Source: Acheta domesticus
Taxonomy: Eukaryota > Arthropoda > Insecta > Orthoptera > Gryllidae
Length of the DNA: 64,000 nt
Direction of reading: 5' to 3'
NCBI GenBank assembly: GCA_031308135.1
Contig: JAHLJT010009436.1
Span: 137,274,950-137,338,949, forward strand
The notes under the pieces are model-generated. The model saw nothing but the letters and a program-made list of their open reading frames with translations, had not been told where the DNA came from and ran no database searches. Position 1 is the first letter of the stretch, and every line of letters begins with the position of its first letter. Positions 1 through 10,504 of the stretch are shown here, piece after piece. Position numbers and translations under genes: made by a program.

Positions 1-1240
1 GTTTCATTAAGGCCAGCACAGAAGCAAGCAAATAGGTCATGGGAAAGTCGAACTGATGTACTTGTGGAGAGGGGATTAAGGAAACATCGAGCGCTGTTGC
101 CTTTGGTTTTACAGCGGCAGTAAAATACCCGCAACGCGGCAATATCACGTACATTCCGAAGCCCCTCGCATTTACTACCGCATTCGAGACCAAGTGAGTG
201 CGAGTTACAGCGACCTACCCTACATTCTCCAGAAGCACCCCAGGACGCTTTGTCACAACTAGGAACTACTCAAAAAGTAACCCTGAAACTGTTATTATTC
301 ATTTTCAAAGAGCATAAATGGTTATATGATTTGTCCTTTTTCTATTTCCATCATTGATTGTTCGATACGAAAAAAAATTCATCGTTTTAGGTTCCTTGTA
401 CTTACTATTAGTCTCTCAAATATTCTTTTACACACACACAAACAAAGTTTTTTATTTGCATTACTTTATTTTAGACGTGTTCAGCTCAAGACTTCTGGGG
501 GTCTCATCCCTACAAATACGGAAGAAATATGTCGTACATGTGGATATTGTACTATAATAACCCTCAAAATACTATTATAAAATAAAATATCGCACATTTG
601 TTGCAACGAAGCACTAATAAAACTTGTTTTACAGGAGTCGCGATTGAAATTTCAAGTTCCTATACTGGTGCAAATAGATCGCTAAAACTGCTCTCTCGCG
701 ATAAATTTTCAAAGCATGAGTATGTCAGTATATCAGTAGAAAGGGCTCGAAAAATAAAAAAAATGTTATTAGAAAAATAATTTTCCTAATAACAAATTTC
801 TACAAAAGATAGAAATACGCTACAGCAAATGAACGATATTCTACAATTTAAAGGAAATACTGAAATTGAATTTCAAGAATATGGACTGAAATTAATGACT
901 AAATACATTTATGTCAATTACATTTGTAAAATAATGAAGTTGTTTGTACCGCAGGAAGGAAATTGATGTCCATCTACCAGTGTGTGCGTCTGCGAGTAAA
1001 CCCAAACTACTTTGATGTTTTTTGTGCATGTTCATTTGAAGAGACACAAGCTTGCGCATCATGAAAGTGGGTTTATGAAGAGATATGATTTCTGCATCAT
1101 AAAAAACAATAAAATAGGATTACCAAATGTTAAGTTGAAAATGTCACAAAGTCTCTCGAAGAAGCAGAATCTCAGAAAACTTCTGTCGTCAGTCAGCCTT
1201 TCTCAAATAAAAGACGGAAAGGGAGACTCGTAAAGTTTAT
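1..1240. other. AT-rich intergenic DNA, no gene recognised
   Basis: Short open frames occur here but none has a recognisable domain, a consistent splice-site pair or base composition unlike the background. I see no repeat family shared with the rest of the window. It may be intergenic or deep intronic DNA. Confidence 0.5.
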
Positions 1241-1850
1241 GAAGACATAAATTGTCTCCTGGAAATTACTGTTTTCAAAGTATTCCTCTCGTTCCTGGAA
1301 TAGCTTCCCCGCGGATAGCCTGCTGCCAGAAGGAGGAGCGCGAAGGTAGGCGTTTCGACTTTCTCGTCAACAAAATGTTCCAGACCTTTCTTAGCAGCTC
1401 GTCGCGAAACAAAAGCACCGGGACACAAACGGAGCTTTATTAGCGTCAAAGAGTAACAGCGGCAGCGACAGGGACGCGAAAGGGAGGTGTCGGGAGCGAC
1501 GCTAGCGCTCCCCGAAGAGAAATTACACGGCGGCGCAATACTGTTCGAAGGCACTGAGCAAATACCTCCGGCGCGGCGGAGTTATGGAAGCTGCGCAGCG
1601 CGGCGGCAAGGTGAAGTATGCTCCAAGTGCTGCAGGGAGGAGCGCCGCGTCGCGACGTGAAAGGTGAGGGGCTTCGGGGCGGGCGACGCGATGGCCGGAA
1701 GAAAGGCGAGTGAGCGGTTCGGGCGTCGAACGACTCGCCGCAAAAAAAGGGCAATCGAGGAAGGCGGGGTGAGTGTTGGTGTCCAGAAAAGCGGTTCCGG
1801 GCGGAAAAAGGAGCCAGGTTCACATCAATCTGTTTTTTTTTCCTCCAATT
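1241..1850. other. GC- and CpG-rich island without a recognisable gene
   Basis: The sequence changes abruptly from AT-rich flanks to a CpG-rich stretch with many GCG, CGGCG and purine-rich GGAGCG runs. Open frames exist on both strands (125 residues minus, 105 residues minus), but they are Arg/Ser/Pro-rich as expected from composition alone. It could be a promoter island of an unseen gene or a fragment of a GC-rich repeat. No TATA box or donor site stood out enough to call a first exon. Confidence 0.4.
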
Positions 1851-3735
1851 GACTTTCGGATAGACTGATGCTGATCGTATCTTCGATTGCTACGATGTTA
1901 AGATGCTTACACTCTTGCACTAGTTTTCTTGGGTATTATTTCCGGAAACATCCGCTATTTTCATTGTCTTGAGGAGTTTCGCGAAAGTATATTTAGCAGA
2001 ATGCCACTCAAGGATGGTAATAAAAAGAATTCTGGAGTGATATTTATTATAATTTATTACAACACTTTTTCGCATAATGTTAGTGAAAATGTAAATATAT
2101 CACAATAACATGTAATTTCTCTCTTACCCTGTACTAATGAAACAGATTTAAAAAATTTCAGTCGAAAAAATGTTTTGGGCATTAGTTTTCAATGCAAGAC
2201 CCAATAAAACGTGCGAGAAAATGAAACTCAGGTCTAACATTAACCCTACAGTATTCGCACTGTATTTTGAAACGTGAGTAGTCGCGGCGAACTGTCACGA
2301 AAACTGAGTAGTCACGTAGACAAAAGTAGATAAAAGCAAATTAGACAAGGCAAATAAGCCTAGATATAAAAGGAACCTACTTAGAAAAAGGTCGGGATTG
2401 TTAAACGTATTTTAATGAAACGTTAATAATAAGAAAAAAGACCCATTTTGTATCTTATATTTTGGAGAAGTTTTTTCAAAATTAATATAGTACCATATTC
2501 GTTATTTTTTAACAAACATTTTATAGCAGTTCGAATGAAATTCAAAAGGACACACCACGAAAACAATATACCCTTCTGGTTGATTCCCCTCACTCGATTC
2601 TTTTCCTCGTATAAACATTCTGAGCAAATGATGTAACGCCAGTAATGGCGTTGTACTGGAAATCCGCAATCCCTGGTAACTTTGATAGGACAGCACTGAC
2701 CAAACCGAAACGAAAAAAAGTTGTTTAAAACTAAAGTCAGATACTGAAATTACGTGATTTTAAAGTCAAATTCATTATAAAGAGAAAGAAAATTTCGTGC
2801 CGTCTGAGAGCCCTCGGGCAACTACTGCAGGATTAATGATATATACAAAAGTTGGATGACAAACTTCTATTTGACTTCTACTAACTGATTCGGGATAGTG
2901 AATATAAATAAAAGATTCTCACAAATCAAGAGATTATTCAGCATAAGCAAGTAATTCGTTTGAAGTATTGTACTGAATCACCCCAAAATGTTTTGTAAAT
3001 TAGTAATCATTCTATTGCTGAATGCAATGAATGTCAATTAGCTTCTCGGGTAACAGGTACATAAATTAATTCTTTACATAAATAAAGATAATGTTGAACA
3101 TACAGTTAAACAATTCTTGTTAACACTCTTACGGCCCTCAACGAAACAACACGCATTACTCGAGTAGTCGATCTAGCCAGTAGCAATTAGCCATGATGAA
3201 CAGTTCTTCAGAAAATGTTCTTGCAAATCTTTGGCAATTACTACTTTTCTAATCCTTTTTGCTTAAGTTATTCTTTAGAAGAGAATACAAAATACAAGAA
3301 AAATATCTCTTGAATACAAATATCCTGTAATTCTTGGACTAAGTCCAAGACGGCAGCGAAAGCCAGCCCAAGACGTCAAGACGCGCACACAACAGAGTGA
3401 CCCAAGCAGATTTAAGTTCTTTAAACACGGCAGAAGCATTATTTTTATAGCTCTTTATTTGAAGCACTTGTTACAACTGATTTTGAAAATAACAGAATAA
3501 ATGACAAACCATGTCGTGTTATTATGAGAAAATCGTCAGTAAAAAATATGCTTTAATTACGAGCGGTTTCCCCCCCTAAAAAATCACCTACATGAGATAT
3601 TAAAGTCGTTTACCAAAACACACCAGCATGTCCATTAATTCACCCTCGATTTTCAGGAAAATACATTCCGCACTCGTTCATCACCACATGGACGCGTTTA
3701 CTTACTTCACATACAGAGCTCGCTTATTTGTCACC
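1851..3735. other. AT-rich stretch, nothing recognised
   Basis: Low-complexity AT-rich sequence with only short frames. No transposon protein remnant, terminal inverted repeat or RNA gene was seen. Confidence 0.5.
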
Positions 3736-3990
3736 TATTTCACGGCGGATTCACTCCATACAATTCCGGGTAATCCACCGCCTACGGGGTTAGCGCGCGT
3801 CTCTCGCCCGCCCGCGCCGCGAGCCCTAGCCTAGCGCTTGAGCCCCGCGCGGCGACGAGCGGCACGCGGTTCGCCCCGCCCGCGCCAGCCGGGGCTCGCG
3901 CGCGGACGGCCGGCCCGGCGGCTGACGCGCGCACCTCCCGTCCGCGGCCCGCGCGCGATAAATCACCCCGATAAACGCCGCCACGCCCAC
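3736..3990. other. CpG-rich island abutting a SINE
   Basis: About 250 bases very rich in CG, GCGCG and CCGCC, with a sharp edge against the AT-rich sequence to the left and the SINE on the right. Open frames in several directions are composition artefacts (Arg/Pro/Ala-rich). No exon signals were identified. Confidence 0.45.
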
Positions 3991-3991
3991 A

Positions 3992-4530
3992 CCGGCGGAC
4001 CGGGAGACATGGCTCAGTGCATCAACTGATGTCACCGCAGTCCCTGTGACCGGGAGGTCCTCGGTTCGAGTCCGACGGCGGCAGGGGTTTCGACACTAGC
4101 TTGTCAGCTAGGTCGAATTCAGTCGTTGTCTGGAGGAGAATTCTAGCGGCCGGCTGCTCTGATCGGTAGTTTTCCGTGGTTTCTCCGATCAACACCAGGC
4201 GAATGCCGGAGCAGTCCCTAAAAAACGAGCCATGGACCGCGCGCGCTCTTTCTTTCCTCTTCCTTGTCCTATCCTCACACTTTACACACACACACACACA
4301 CACACTCACAAGCACTACATTACCATACATGCCGGGAGACCGGTCGAGAACTTAGAGCTCGTCCCGGCTGGGGCGGTGTCCCGCTGGTGAGAGAGGGAAA
4401 AAGGGGAGGGGAAAATCCCGCTAGTCGACGGCTATTCAATGGCGGGGAAAAGATCACCGCCATTTCCCGTTCACACGCTCGACATTCCCGTAGAACACGC
4501 TCTACACTTACGGGCCTAGTGAACTCTGTA
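3992..4530 (+). mobile_element. tRNA-derived SINE, copy 1
   Basis: The head carries tRNA-like pol III control elements: a box A-like TGGCTCAGTGCATC near 4010 and a box B GGTTCGAGTCC at 4063-4073, which fits the GGTTCGANTCC consensus exactly. The body (for example TTCTAGCGGCCGG, TGCTCTGATCGGTA, GATCAACAC.AGGCGAAT, GCCATGGAC) is shared in the same order with a second copy at 52704-53185. The head alone recurs inverted at 53811-53912. A recurrent unit with a tRNA-like head and an unrelated body is the normal build of a SINE. There is no cloverleaf or mature tRNA end, so it is not a tRNA gene. The right end is approximate, and I saw no clear target-site duplication. Confidence 0.8.
4283..4308 (+). 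repeat. (CA)n microsatellite inside SINE copy 1
   Basis: A run of alternating CA lies in the SINE body at the place where copy 2 has only a few CA units. It looks like expansion of a CA-rich seed carried by the element. Confidence 0.85.
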
Positions 4531-4559
4531 GTTGACGCGCCCGGAATCACGAACAATCA

Positions 4560-5125
4560 ATCAATCACACCGGCGGGTCCGGCCCCCCTCCCCTCTCTGC
4601 ACCATATCTCTCGCCCCGCACCACACTGCCCACCCCCGCCACGCCCGCGCCGCGGCGCCCTGCATAACCCTGCCCCGCTCCACTCCACCTCGTGCCGCCC
4701 CGTTCCGCAAGCAACGCACCATCCGGCCCGCTTCGCCCTGCCGCACACAGCCCTGCAACATGCAGTCCGCACCATACCACACCCCCAGCCCGCTCCGCCC
4801 CGCACCACACTGCTCACTCCCCGCCCCGCCCCGCGGCGCCATGCATCGTCCCGCGTATCCCCGTCCCGCACGCACCGCACCACTCGGCCCGCTTCGCACT
4901 GCATCACGCAGCCCCAACCAACCCCCCCCGCCCTGCCCCACTCCGCCCCGCCCCGCCCCGTCCCGCACCGCACCGCCCCGCCCCGCGCCCCACAGCCCAT
5001 CCCCGCCCCGCACCGCGCCGCACCAAAATGCACCGCACCGCTCCGCTAAGCCCCACCCCGCCCCACTTTACCTCACACCACACCGCACTGCCCCATTCCA
5101 CCCTTCACCGCACCGCTCCGTGCCT
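4560..5125. repeat. C-rich (CCGCACC / CCCCGCCCCG) minisatellite-like tract
   Basis: About 565 bases in which the + strand is almost free of G runs and is built from CCGCACC, CCCCGCCCCG, CCCGCTCCG and CACACC blocks. The minus strand is correspondingly G-rich. Long frames on both strands (up to 261 residues plus, 158 minus) are Pro/His/Arg- or Gly/Ala/Arg-rich and overlap in all phases, so they reflect composition, not coding. The tract starts immediately after SINE copy 1. Confidence 0.8.
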
Positions 5126-5127
5126 CG

Positions 5128-5265
5128 GGATGGCAAAAACATCAATGTTTTTTAAAACATCGATATTTTCGAGCAGAAACAATTATATTATAACATTAAT
5201 GTTTTGCTTTCAATGTTTTCTTCAGATCGATATATTTGTCCGTAAACATCCATGTTTTCAAAATA
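5128..5265. repeat. Cluster of short palindromes AAACAT(C/T)NATGTTT
   Basis: At least four imperfect copies of a palindromic AACATnnATGTTT motif lie within about 130 bases directly after the C-rich tract (AAACATCAATGTTT, AAACATCGATATTT, AACATTAATGTTT, AAACATCCATGTTT). Each can form a small hairpin or bind a dimeric factor. It could also be the edge of a dispersed repeat. Confidence 0.6.
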
Positions 5266-6985
5266 AATTTTGAAGATATAAATAAAATTTCCAGCATCTA
5301 TTTTATTTGTGGACTGGTCGCAATTAAGAGCAGTAATTAACAACGGTCACTGTTGTCGATCTCCAGCCGGCACGTAACAGTTTGCTATTCGCAAGCTTTC
5401 TCGAGCGTTGTTACCTTTCTCAATTATTTTGTACGTGGTAATATTCTAAAACTGCAATTTGAACCTTGACTACATACAACATTTATTAGAAAGTTAAGAT
5501 GACAGTCAAATTTAAGGCAGTTAATATAATTTAAACTAATACTGCCGTGTTATGTATCACATTAGATCCCGGACATTTTATTTCGAAATGCCGCTCTCAT
5601 CATCCGGCACCACCGCCTCGAGCCGTAAAACCACATTACCCCACCCCTCCCCGCCCCCGCCCCCGCCCCCGCCCCGGCGCTCCACCCGTCCTGCCCTGTC
5701 CTCGCCCTGCTCCATCTCCCCGACGCCCACGGAAGAGATGGGCTCTTGCCACCCAACATGAAACCTATCTGAATGGGATGAATGCATAATTGTGCGACGA
5801 TCCTATGTGATGAAATCGAGTTCATTTTTATTCATTAATCCTTGAATATTCAGTTTTGGCTGACATCTGGTAAATTTTATTTGTAAGATGATGTTAGTAT
5901 TTAATGTCTGCAAAAAAATTGCAAAACACTGCACAGAGTGATGAAAATAAAGTCCTTGAAATTACAAGGAATGAAGTCTATAAAACAAAGCTAAGAAAAA
6001 TTAAATAAGAAACGCGTGAGTGCAAAATAAGGGGTAAAAAGAAAGTGTGTCAACATATGAAAACACGGATGAAATGTCAGTGAGCTCGTGATTTGAGTTC
6101 TTTTGTTCTGCGAATATTTTTCTCAGAATATCGTACCTTTCCTTCTCAACTTCTTCCTTTCCTCTGGTGATCTACATTCAAACTCTATGACTATTCGGTT
6201 ACTTCTCCTTCTTTCTTGTCCTATTTGTTTCCTCTAACCGAAGATACTAGTACCAAGAACCATATTTTCAATTTCGTTCCCGTTCTCTCAGAAGTGTCCT
6301 ATCCGCTAGTTGGTTTGTCCTCACACTACCCTAGCTTCACATTCTCTTATTCTGTAGACTCTCACGTCCTTGCAAATACCCCCGCATTCAGTTTCCTGCC
6401 TTTCCCTCAATCCCTTTTCTCTACCAGCTGAAGGTTCTGTAGGTTAAAAGAGTTACCCATTATCTCAGTTGTTTGAAATCTACTCGCATCCTATTAATAG
6501 TTCGTAAATTATGAGAATTATAAGCTCTCAAAATTGTAGTGGTAATAGAGAAAATTCTTTAAAACGAACACGTTCAGATGCTTTATTAGTTTGACTCTAT
6601 GCTACTGTAAGCATTATTTGTTAAACTTTGATATTTGAGCTTGACCGCGAGGCACTCAGCTTTTGTATTCTTAATTGGAATACTTGGTGGTGAAAATGAG
6701 CCTTGTCGAGCTCAAGTTGGGAAGTCCAAACAGGCAAACTCGTTCCGGAATAATGTTTCTAAAATCACTTCACCGGTCATGCACTTTCGGTTTACTGGCA
6801 AAAGACGCGGCAGTTCTGAATCCCCTTCTTCTTCTTTAACATGATCCACGTCTCTCACTGCTAACGAACATGAGACATGACACACGTGTCGTACGGAGGC
6901 AATGGAAAAATGCGGCGAAGCAGGACGGGGAGGAGTACGGAGAGAGTTCAACATATTTCCCCAATGTTGCTCATGTAGCACTCGT
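5266..6985. other. No gene seen; contains a short CCCCCG-rich patch
   Basis: Mostly AT-rich. Around 5640-5720 there is a short GC patch with repeated CCGCCCCCG units, similar in composition to the 4.56-5.12 kb tract. From 6100 to 6430 the + strand is pyrimidine-rich (CTTCC, TTTCCT). No protein family recognised. Confidence 0.45.
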
Positions 6986-7591
6986 TTAAGATGGCTGTTG
7001 CATTACATGTTCGTCGGAAGCAATATACTGTGGGAACAAGACAGTGACAAGCATTCACAAGAGGTTAAACATGTGTATGGAGACAATGTTGTTGATCACT
7101 GTAGAGTTAGTCGGTGGGATTCCAGATGATCTGGTAAATTAGAGCAGCGAATACTCAGGATCTTCCGCACAGAGGAAGACCGGGCTCTTCACGTTTTCCT
7201 GACAATGTGAAGCTCATTCACAACCTCATTTTGGCTAACGAAAGTGTAACCGTGAAAAAATTGTGGGTATAGGACAAGCGAGTATGGATAGAATATTGAA
7301 ATAACTGCAATTGAAAAATGTTTCTGTCAGGTGGTTTCCAGGAGAAGATGACTCAATTGTGAAGGGTGCTAAATAGTGGCTCAGACGTGCTGAACCAGGC
7401 TTCTACCGTGCGGGTATACATGCCCTTCTTCTAAGGTGTCGGAAGGCAGTAGAAAGAGACGGAGATAATGTGGATACGTAACTTTTTGTTCCTCGAAGAT
7501 GGATCAACATACTGTAAAAATAGCACAGCTATGGAAAATAAATTGAATGTTTAAAAAATTGTTGTGTATTACTTTTGGAGTGACCTTCGTA
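6986..7591 (+). pseudogene. mariner-like transposase remnant lacking the catalytic core
   Basis: Pieces of a Tc1/mariner (SETMAR-like) transposase can be read in shifting frames. An N-terminal DNA-binding part includes VYGDNVVDHCRVSRW, then LPHRGRPGSS, DNVKLIHNLILANESVTVKK and VSVRWFPG. It passes straight into the family's C-terminal end (EPGFYRAGIHALLLRCRKAV then ERDGDNVDT). The whole DDE/D catalytic middle, normally about 200 residues, is absent. The copy ends at 7570-7591 with a mariner-type terminal repeat (ATTACTTTTGGAGTGACC) next to TA. Frameshifts and stops also break the rest. It is a dead, internally deleted copy. The left terminal repeat was not found. Confidence 0.75.
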
Positions 7592-8595
7592 TATTGGTTT
7601 TTGGTCAAAATCTTTAAATTTTGCCAGCTTAAAGCTACAGTTTACTACTGAATTTGTTGAATTTTGATAAAACTCGATTTGAGAGATAATGAAGAGGGTT
7701 AAAAATGCCTAAATGATGTATACTGAACCTATACTGAATTTCTTTTGTATTTATCGGTTTTTGAAAAACAAGTTTTTTTAAAATTGCTTCTACAAAAATA
7801 ATTGTAAATCTTCACAAAAAGTGAGATGATTTCTTTTCAATGGAAATTTTAAGATTATTATTTTTCCGTCGAGATAAAATCATTGCAATTAGCTGATAAT
7901 TAGGTTTTACGGAGAAGTATTTGTTAACTTTGGGAAGAGAGATTTCCAAAATTTGAATAGCTGAAAACTATTGTTCATACAGGCCACTTGCATTAAAAAT
8001 TAAATTTGTAACAACAGCGTACGTATTTCGCAATTTGATTTAAAATGTTTTAAATAGCTTCCATAACTATGCTCAGATTAATTAATCAGTGCAATTATCG
8101 CAAACATTGAATGTGTTATTTCTGAAGTTCTGTTATTCCAGACTTATAATTAAAACCACAAAAACATGATACTGCATTCAAATGTTTAATATATTTAAAT
8201 ATTCCGTACTTACTGTGACACCAGATTCAAAGAAGCTGAAAATAAATTTAATTAAAACATTTATATTATTAATAAACTCTAAAAACTTTTTCATAAATTA
8301 TTTAAAAGAAAAGCGTCCAATTTTCAACCATCTTAAATTATTCTCGCATTTTATGGGAAGCTATCAAGTAAATTGAAACTTGCGCTTCAGATATTAAGTA
8401 AAGCAAGCATTATGTGAATTATACAAGTTAGAATGGCAGCTAATACTTTTTCCAAGACATTAATGAACTAAAATATGACGATTTCGCCTTTAACAGATGC
8501 TTAAATAACTCCCATTAAGGAATGCTTCCACTTGTCCAGCAGTATAAATAGTAAGAAAATATTAAGTAACTAAATGATTCCTTGAGTAGAGCCAT
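7592..8595. other. AT-rich stretch, nothing recognised
   Basis: Strongly AT-rich with no recognisable protein, terminal repeat or RNA signal. Confidence 0.5.
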
Positions 8596-8990
8596 TCCCT
8601 GTTGATTGTAATTTACGATTCAAGTGGAATAAGTGCGTGGGCTCAAACGGGGTGACGGCCTGCTTGAAAGCACCTGGCGTAGCGTTGCCGCCCGTGGCCA
8701 GTCAGCCCCATGCCTTGCAGTTCCAAAGAAGCGCTACAGCGTGCGTGAAGCGAGATGCTCTTTACGCTGCTGCAACCGGCTGCTTGCCGGTTGGCTCGTC
8801 CCTATCCTTAGCTCCATGCTTAGGCCCACTACAAGGCGTCAGCGACTACTCAAGCTCTGGTACTTACAATAAACGAAGGATGCTTCTTTTGGAAGTCCTG
8901 GAAAAAAGAAAAACTGAAGTGATAATGTATATAATATTGATACACAATCCTAGCAGGATCGTGAGGGAGCAAAATTCGGTGATTTCGTAA
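8596..8990 (+). other. GC-richer patch with a 117-residue open frame, function unknown
   Basis: An open frame from 8637 to 8990 starts in sequence clearly richer in GC than its surroundings (about 8630-8860). The predicted product begins MGSNGVTACLKAPG, shows no domain I recognise, and becomes AT-driven in its last third. An overlapping frame in another phase is equally long in the GC-rich part. I cannot tell a short gene or exon from a repeat fragment; nothing in the neighbours helps. Confidence 0.2.
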
Positions 8991-9475
8991 CGATTTGGAT
9001 GTTACCCGACGGTCGAAATCAACACATTAGTATTAAAACTGCAAGGCAACTCTTATGATTTACACGTCAAGGGAATACAATACTAATACGAACATACTGA
9101 TGAAACTAACGGAACTACCTGTACAGTAGATTATAATTCTTTTTATTCAATACATATATAAAATGTGGACGCATAAAAAACAACTAATGTTATTGATTAG
9201 CCATGGAAAATCTACCTCCAACACCTTTTTGTTATAATTGATTACATATGTGATGTTCACATGAACTAAAAAAAAATCCGTATGAAATTCTATCTTTGCA
9301 ACCGTAGAGGCAATCTTGGACGAAGCTAGATCGGTGGAGAGGGGCGCGTTTACCAATCAGTAGCCCGCAGGGCTTAGTCGATAAGATTGTCGCGAAATCC
9401 AAGAGGCGGGAACGAAGCGCTGCCGAGGGCGGGCCTCGTTTGTATAAGAAGCGAAAATATCGTCAGCTCTCGCTG

Positions 9476-9478
9476 ACA

Positions 9479-9531
<53 letters not shown>

Positions 9532-9553
9532 TATATATGTATATATATATATA
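9476..9553. repeat. (TA)n microsatellite
   Basis: Nearly pure alternating TA with a few TG interruptions, ending exactly where the 883-bp CACTG-ended element begins. With the tract at 10437-10500 it appears to be one microsatellite split by an insertion. Confidence 0.9.
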
Positions 9554-10436
9554 CACTGAGAGAAATGTTGTTGTAGAATGTACTAAATATGTTTAGTAAA
9601 CGATCGTATAGTAAATACAATTATTCGTGTTGTAAGATTCACTAAACATCATTTAATTTCGTTTAGTAAATCAAACAATTCATAATCGTGAGTGAATGAA
9701 CCAAGAGAATTGTCAGTGGTACTATTCTTGTTTCGTAGATAAAATCATTTGGTGAGATCTACGTTTCATGTCGTCACACTTACTAAATACTGCTTAGTAA
9801 GTACTGTTTACTAAATACTGTTTAGTTAGCGCGCGTTCCTAGCAACCTGACCAATTGAAATGGTTATAGAACCCGTCTGAAATGTAAGAATTCAACGCTG
9901 TATATAGTATTATACGCTTTATAAATGGCGTGTTTAGTATTTTATTGGTTTTCAATAATTATGTTATTTTCTCTAAACTAACGGTAGAAATACCGTGGAT
10001 AGCCCACAGTCAGCAGCGTTGCGTCCGTAACTGCTGTGCTAGGCTAGGGTCTATCAGGTAACCGAGGTTTAGGCAGTGCAAGTCAACGGGACCGTAGGAT
10101 GGGTGACCGCTGCGGAACCCCAGTTGTTATACCTGCTTGGAGGGACAGAAAGGAAGTATTTCCTTTCACGTTTCTTTTAGTTATTTTCACTGCACTGTTT
10201 AGTACATATTACTTAATGTATTAGTCAACGCAAAGATTCGTTTAGTTTTCTCCACTAGTTGCCATTCGTCCCAGGTACGACCTGTTTAGTGGATATTACT
10301 ATACGTGCGTTAGTGTGTTTAACTAAACAGCAGTTTCGTGAATTTGACTAAGCACTTTGTTCTACGAAAATCTACTATACCGTTTAGTCGAATCTATTAC
10401 GTGATTAATTGTATGAACTAAACATTTCTCTCCGTG
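9554..10436. mobile_element. 883-bp non-autonomous DNA transposon (CACTG ends, TTTAGT subterminal repeats)
   Basis: The left end CACTGAGAGAAATGTT matches the reverse complement of the right end, CACGGAGAGAAATGTT, in 15 of 16 positions. The element is bounded on both sides by (TA)n. It contains no transposase frame. At least fifteen copies of TTTAGT or its complement ACTAAA are scattered through both ends in both orientations, for example at 9592, 9662, 9830, 10197, 10284 and 10383. Terminal CACTR and arrays of short subterminal motifs are known features of CACTA/CMC-type elements, where they bind transposase; assignment here is by that analogy only. If the duplication is 8 bp (TATATATA/TGTATATA), a hAT-like origin is also possible, but low-complexity flanks make this unreadable. 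A 5S-rRNA-like segment lies inside. Confidence 0.75.
10050..10135 (+). pseudogene. 5S rRNA-like pol III module inside the 883-bp element
   Basis: The order ACCGAGGTTTAGGCAGTG, then GGATGGGTGACCGC (10097-10110), then GGAACCCCAG, follows the internal control region of animal 5S rRNA (box A GTTAAGCAGCG..., box C GATGGGTGACCGCCTGGGAA...). The spacing between the two parts is also close to that of 5S. The segment that should precede box A and the 3' stem are too diverged for a functional 5S gene. It could be a 5S pseudogene or the head of a 5S-derived (SINE3-type) retroposon captured by the transposon. Identification is by eye. Confidence 0.6.
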
Positions 10437-10444
10437 TGTATATA

Positions 10445-10503
<59 letters not shown>

Positions 10504-10504
10504 A
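10437..10504. repeat. (TA)n microsatellite, right half
   Basis: Alternating TA with a TG-rich end; continuation of the tract at 9476-9553 after the inserted element. Confidence 0.9.

Noticed and set aside
4000..4085. tRNA gene
   Set aside because: Box A and B are present but there is no cloverleaf, no acceptor stem pairing visible and the same unit recurs with a long shared body; it is a SINE head.
4264..5273. Several 150-261-residue frames on both strands
   Set aside because: All are Pro/His/Arg or Gly/Ala/Arg strings from the C-rich tandem tract, overlapping in every phase; no protein evidence.
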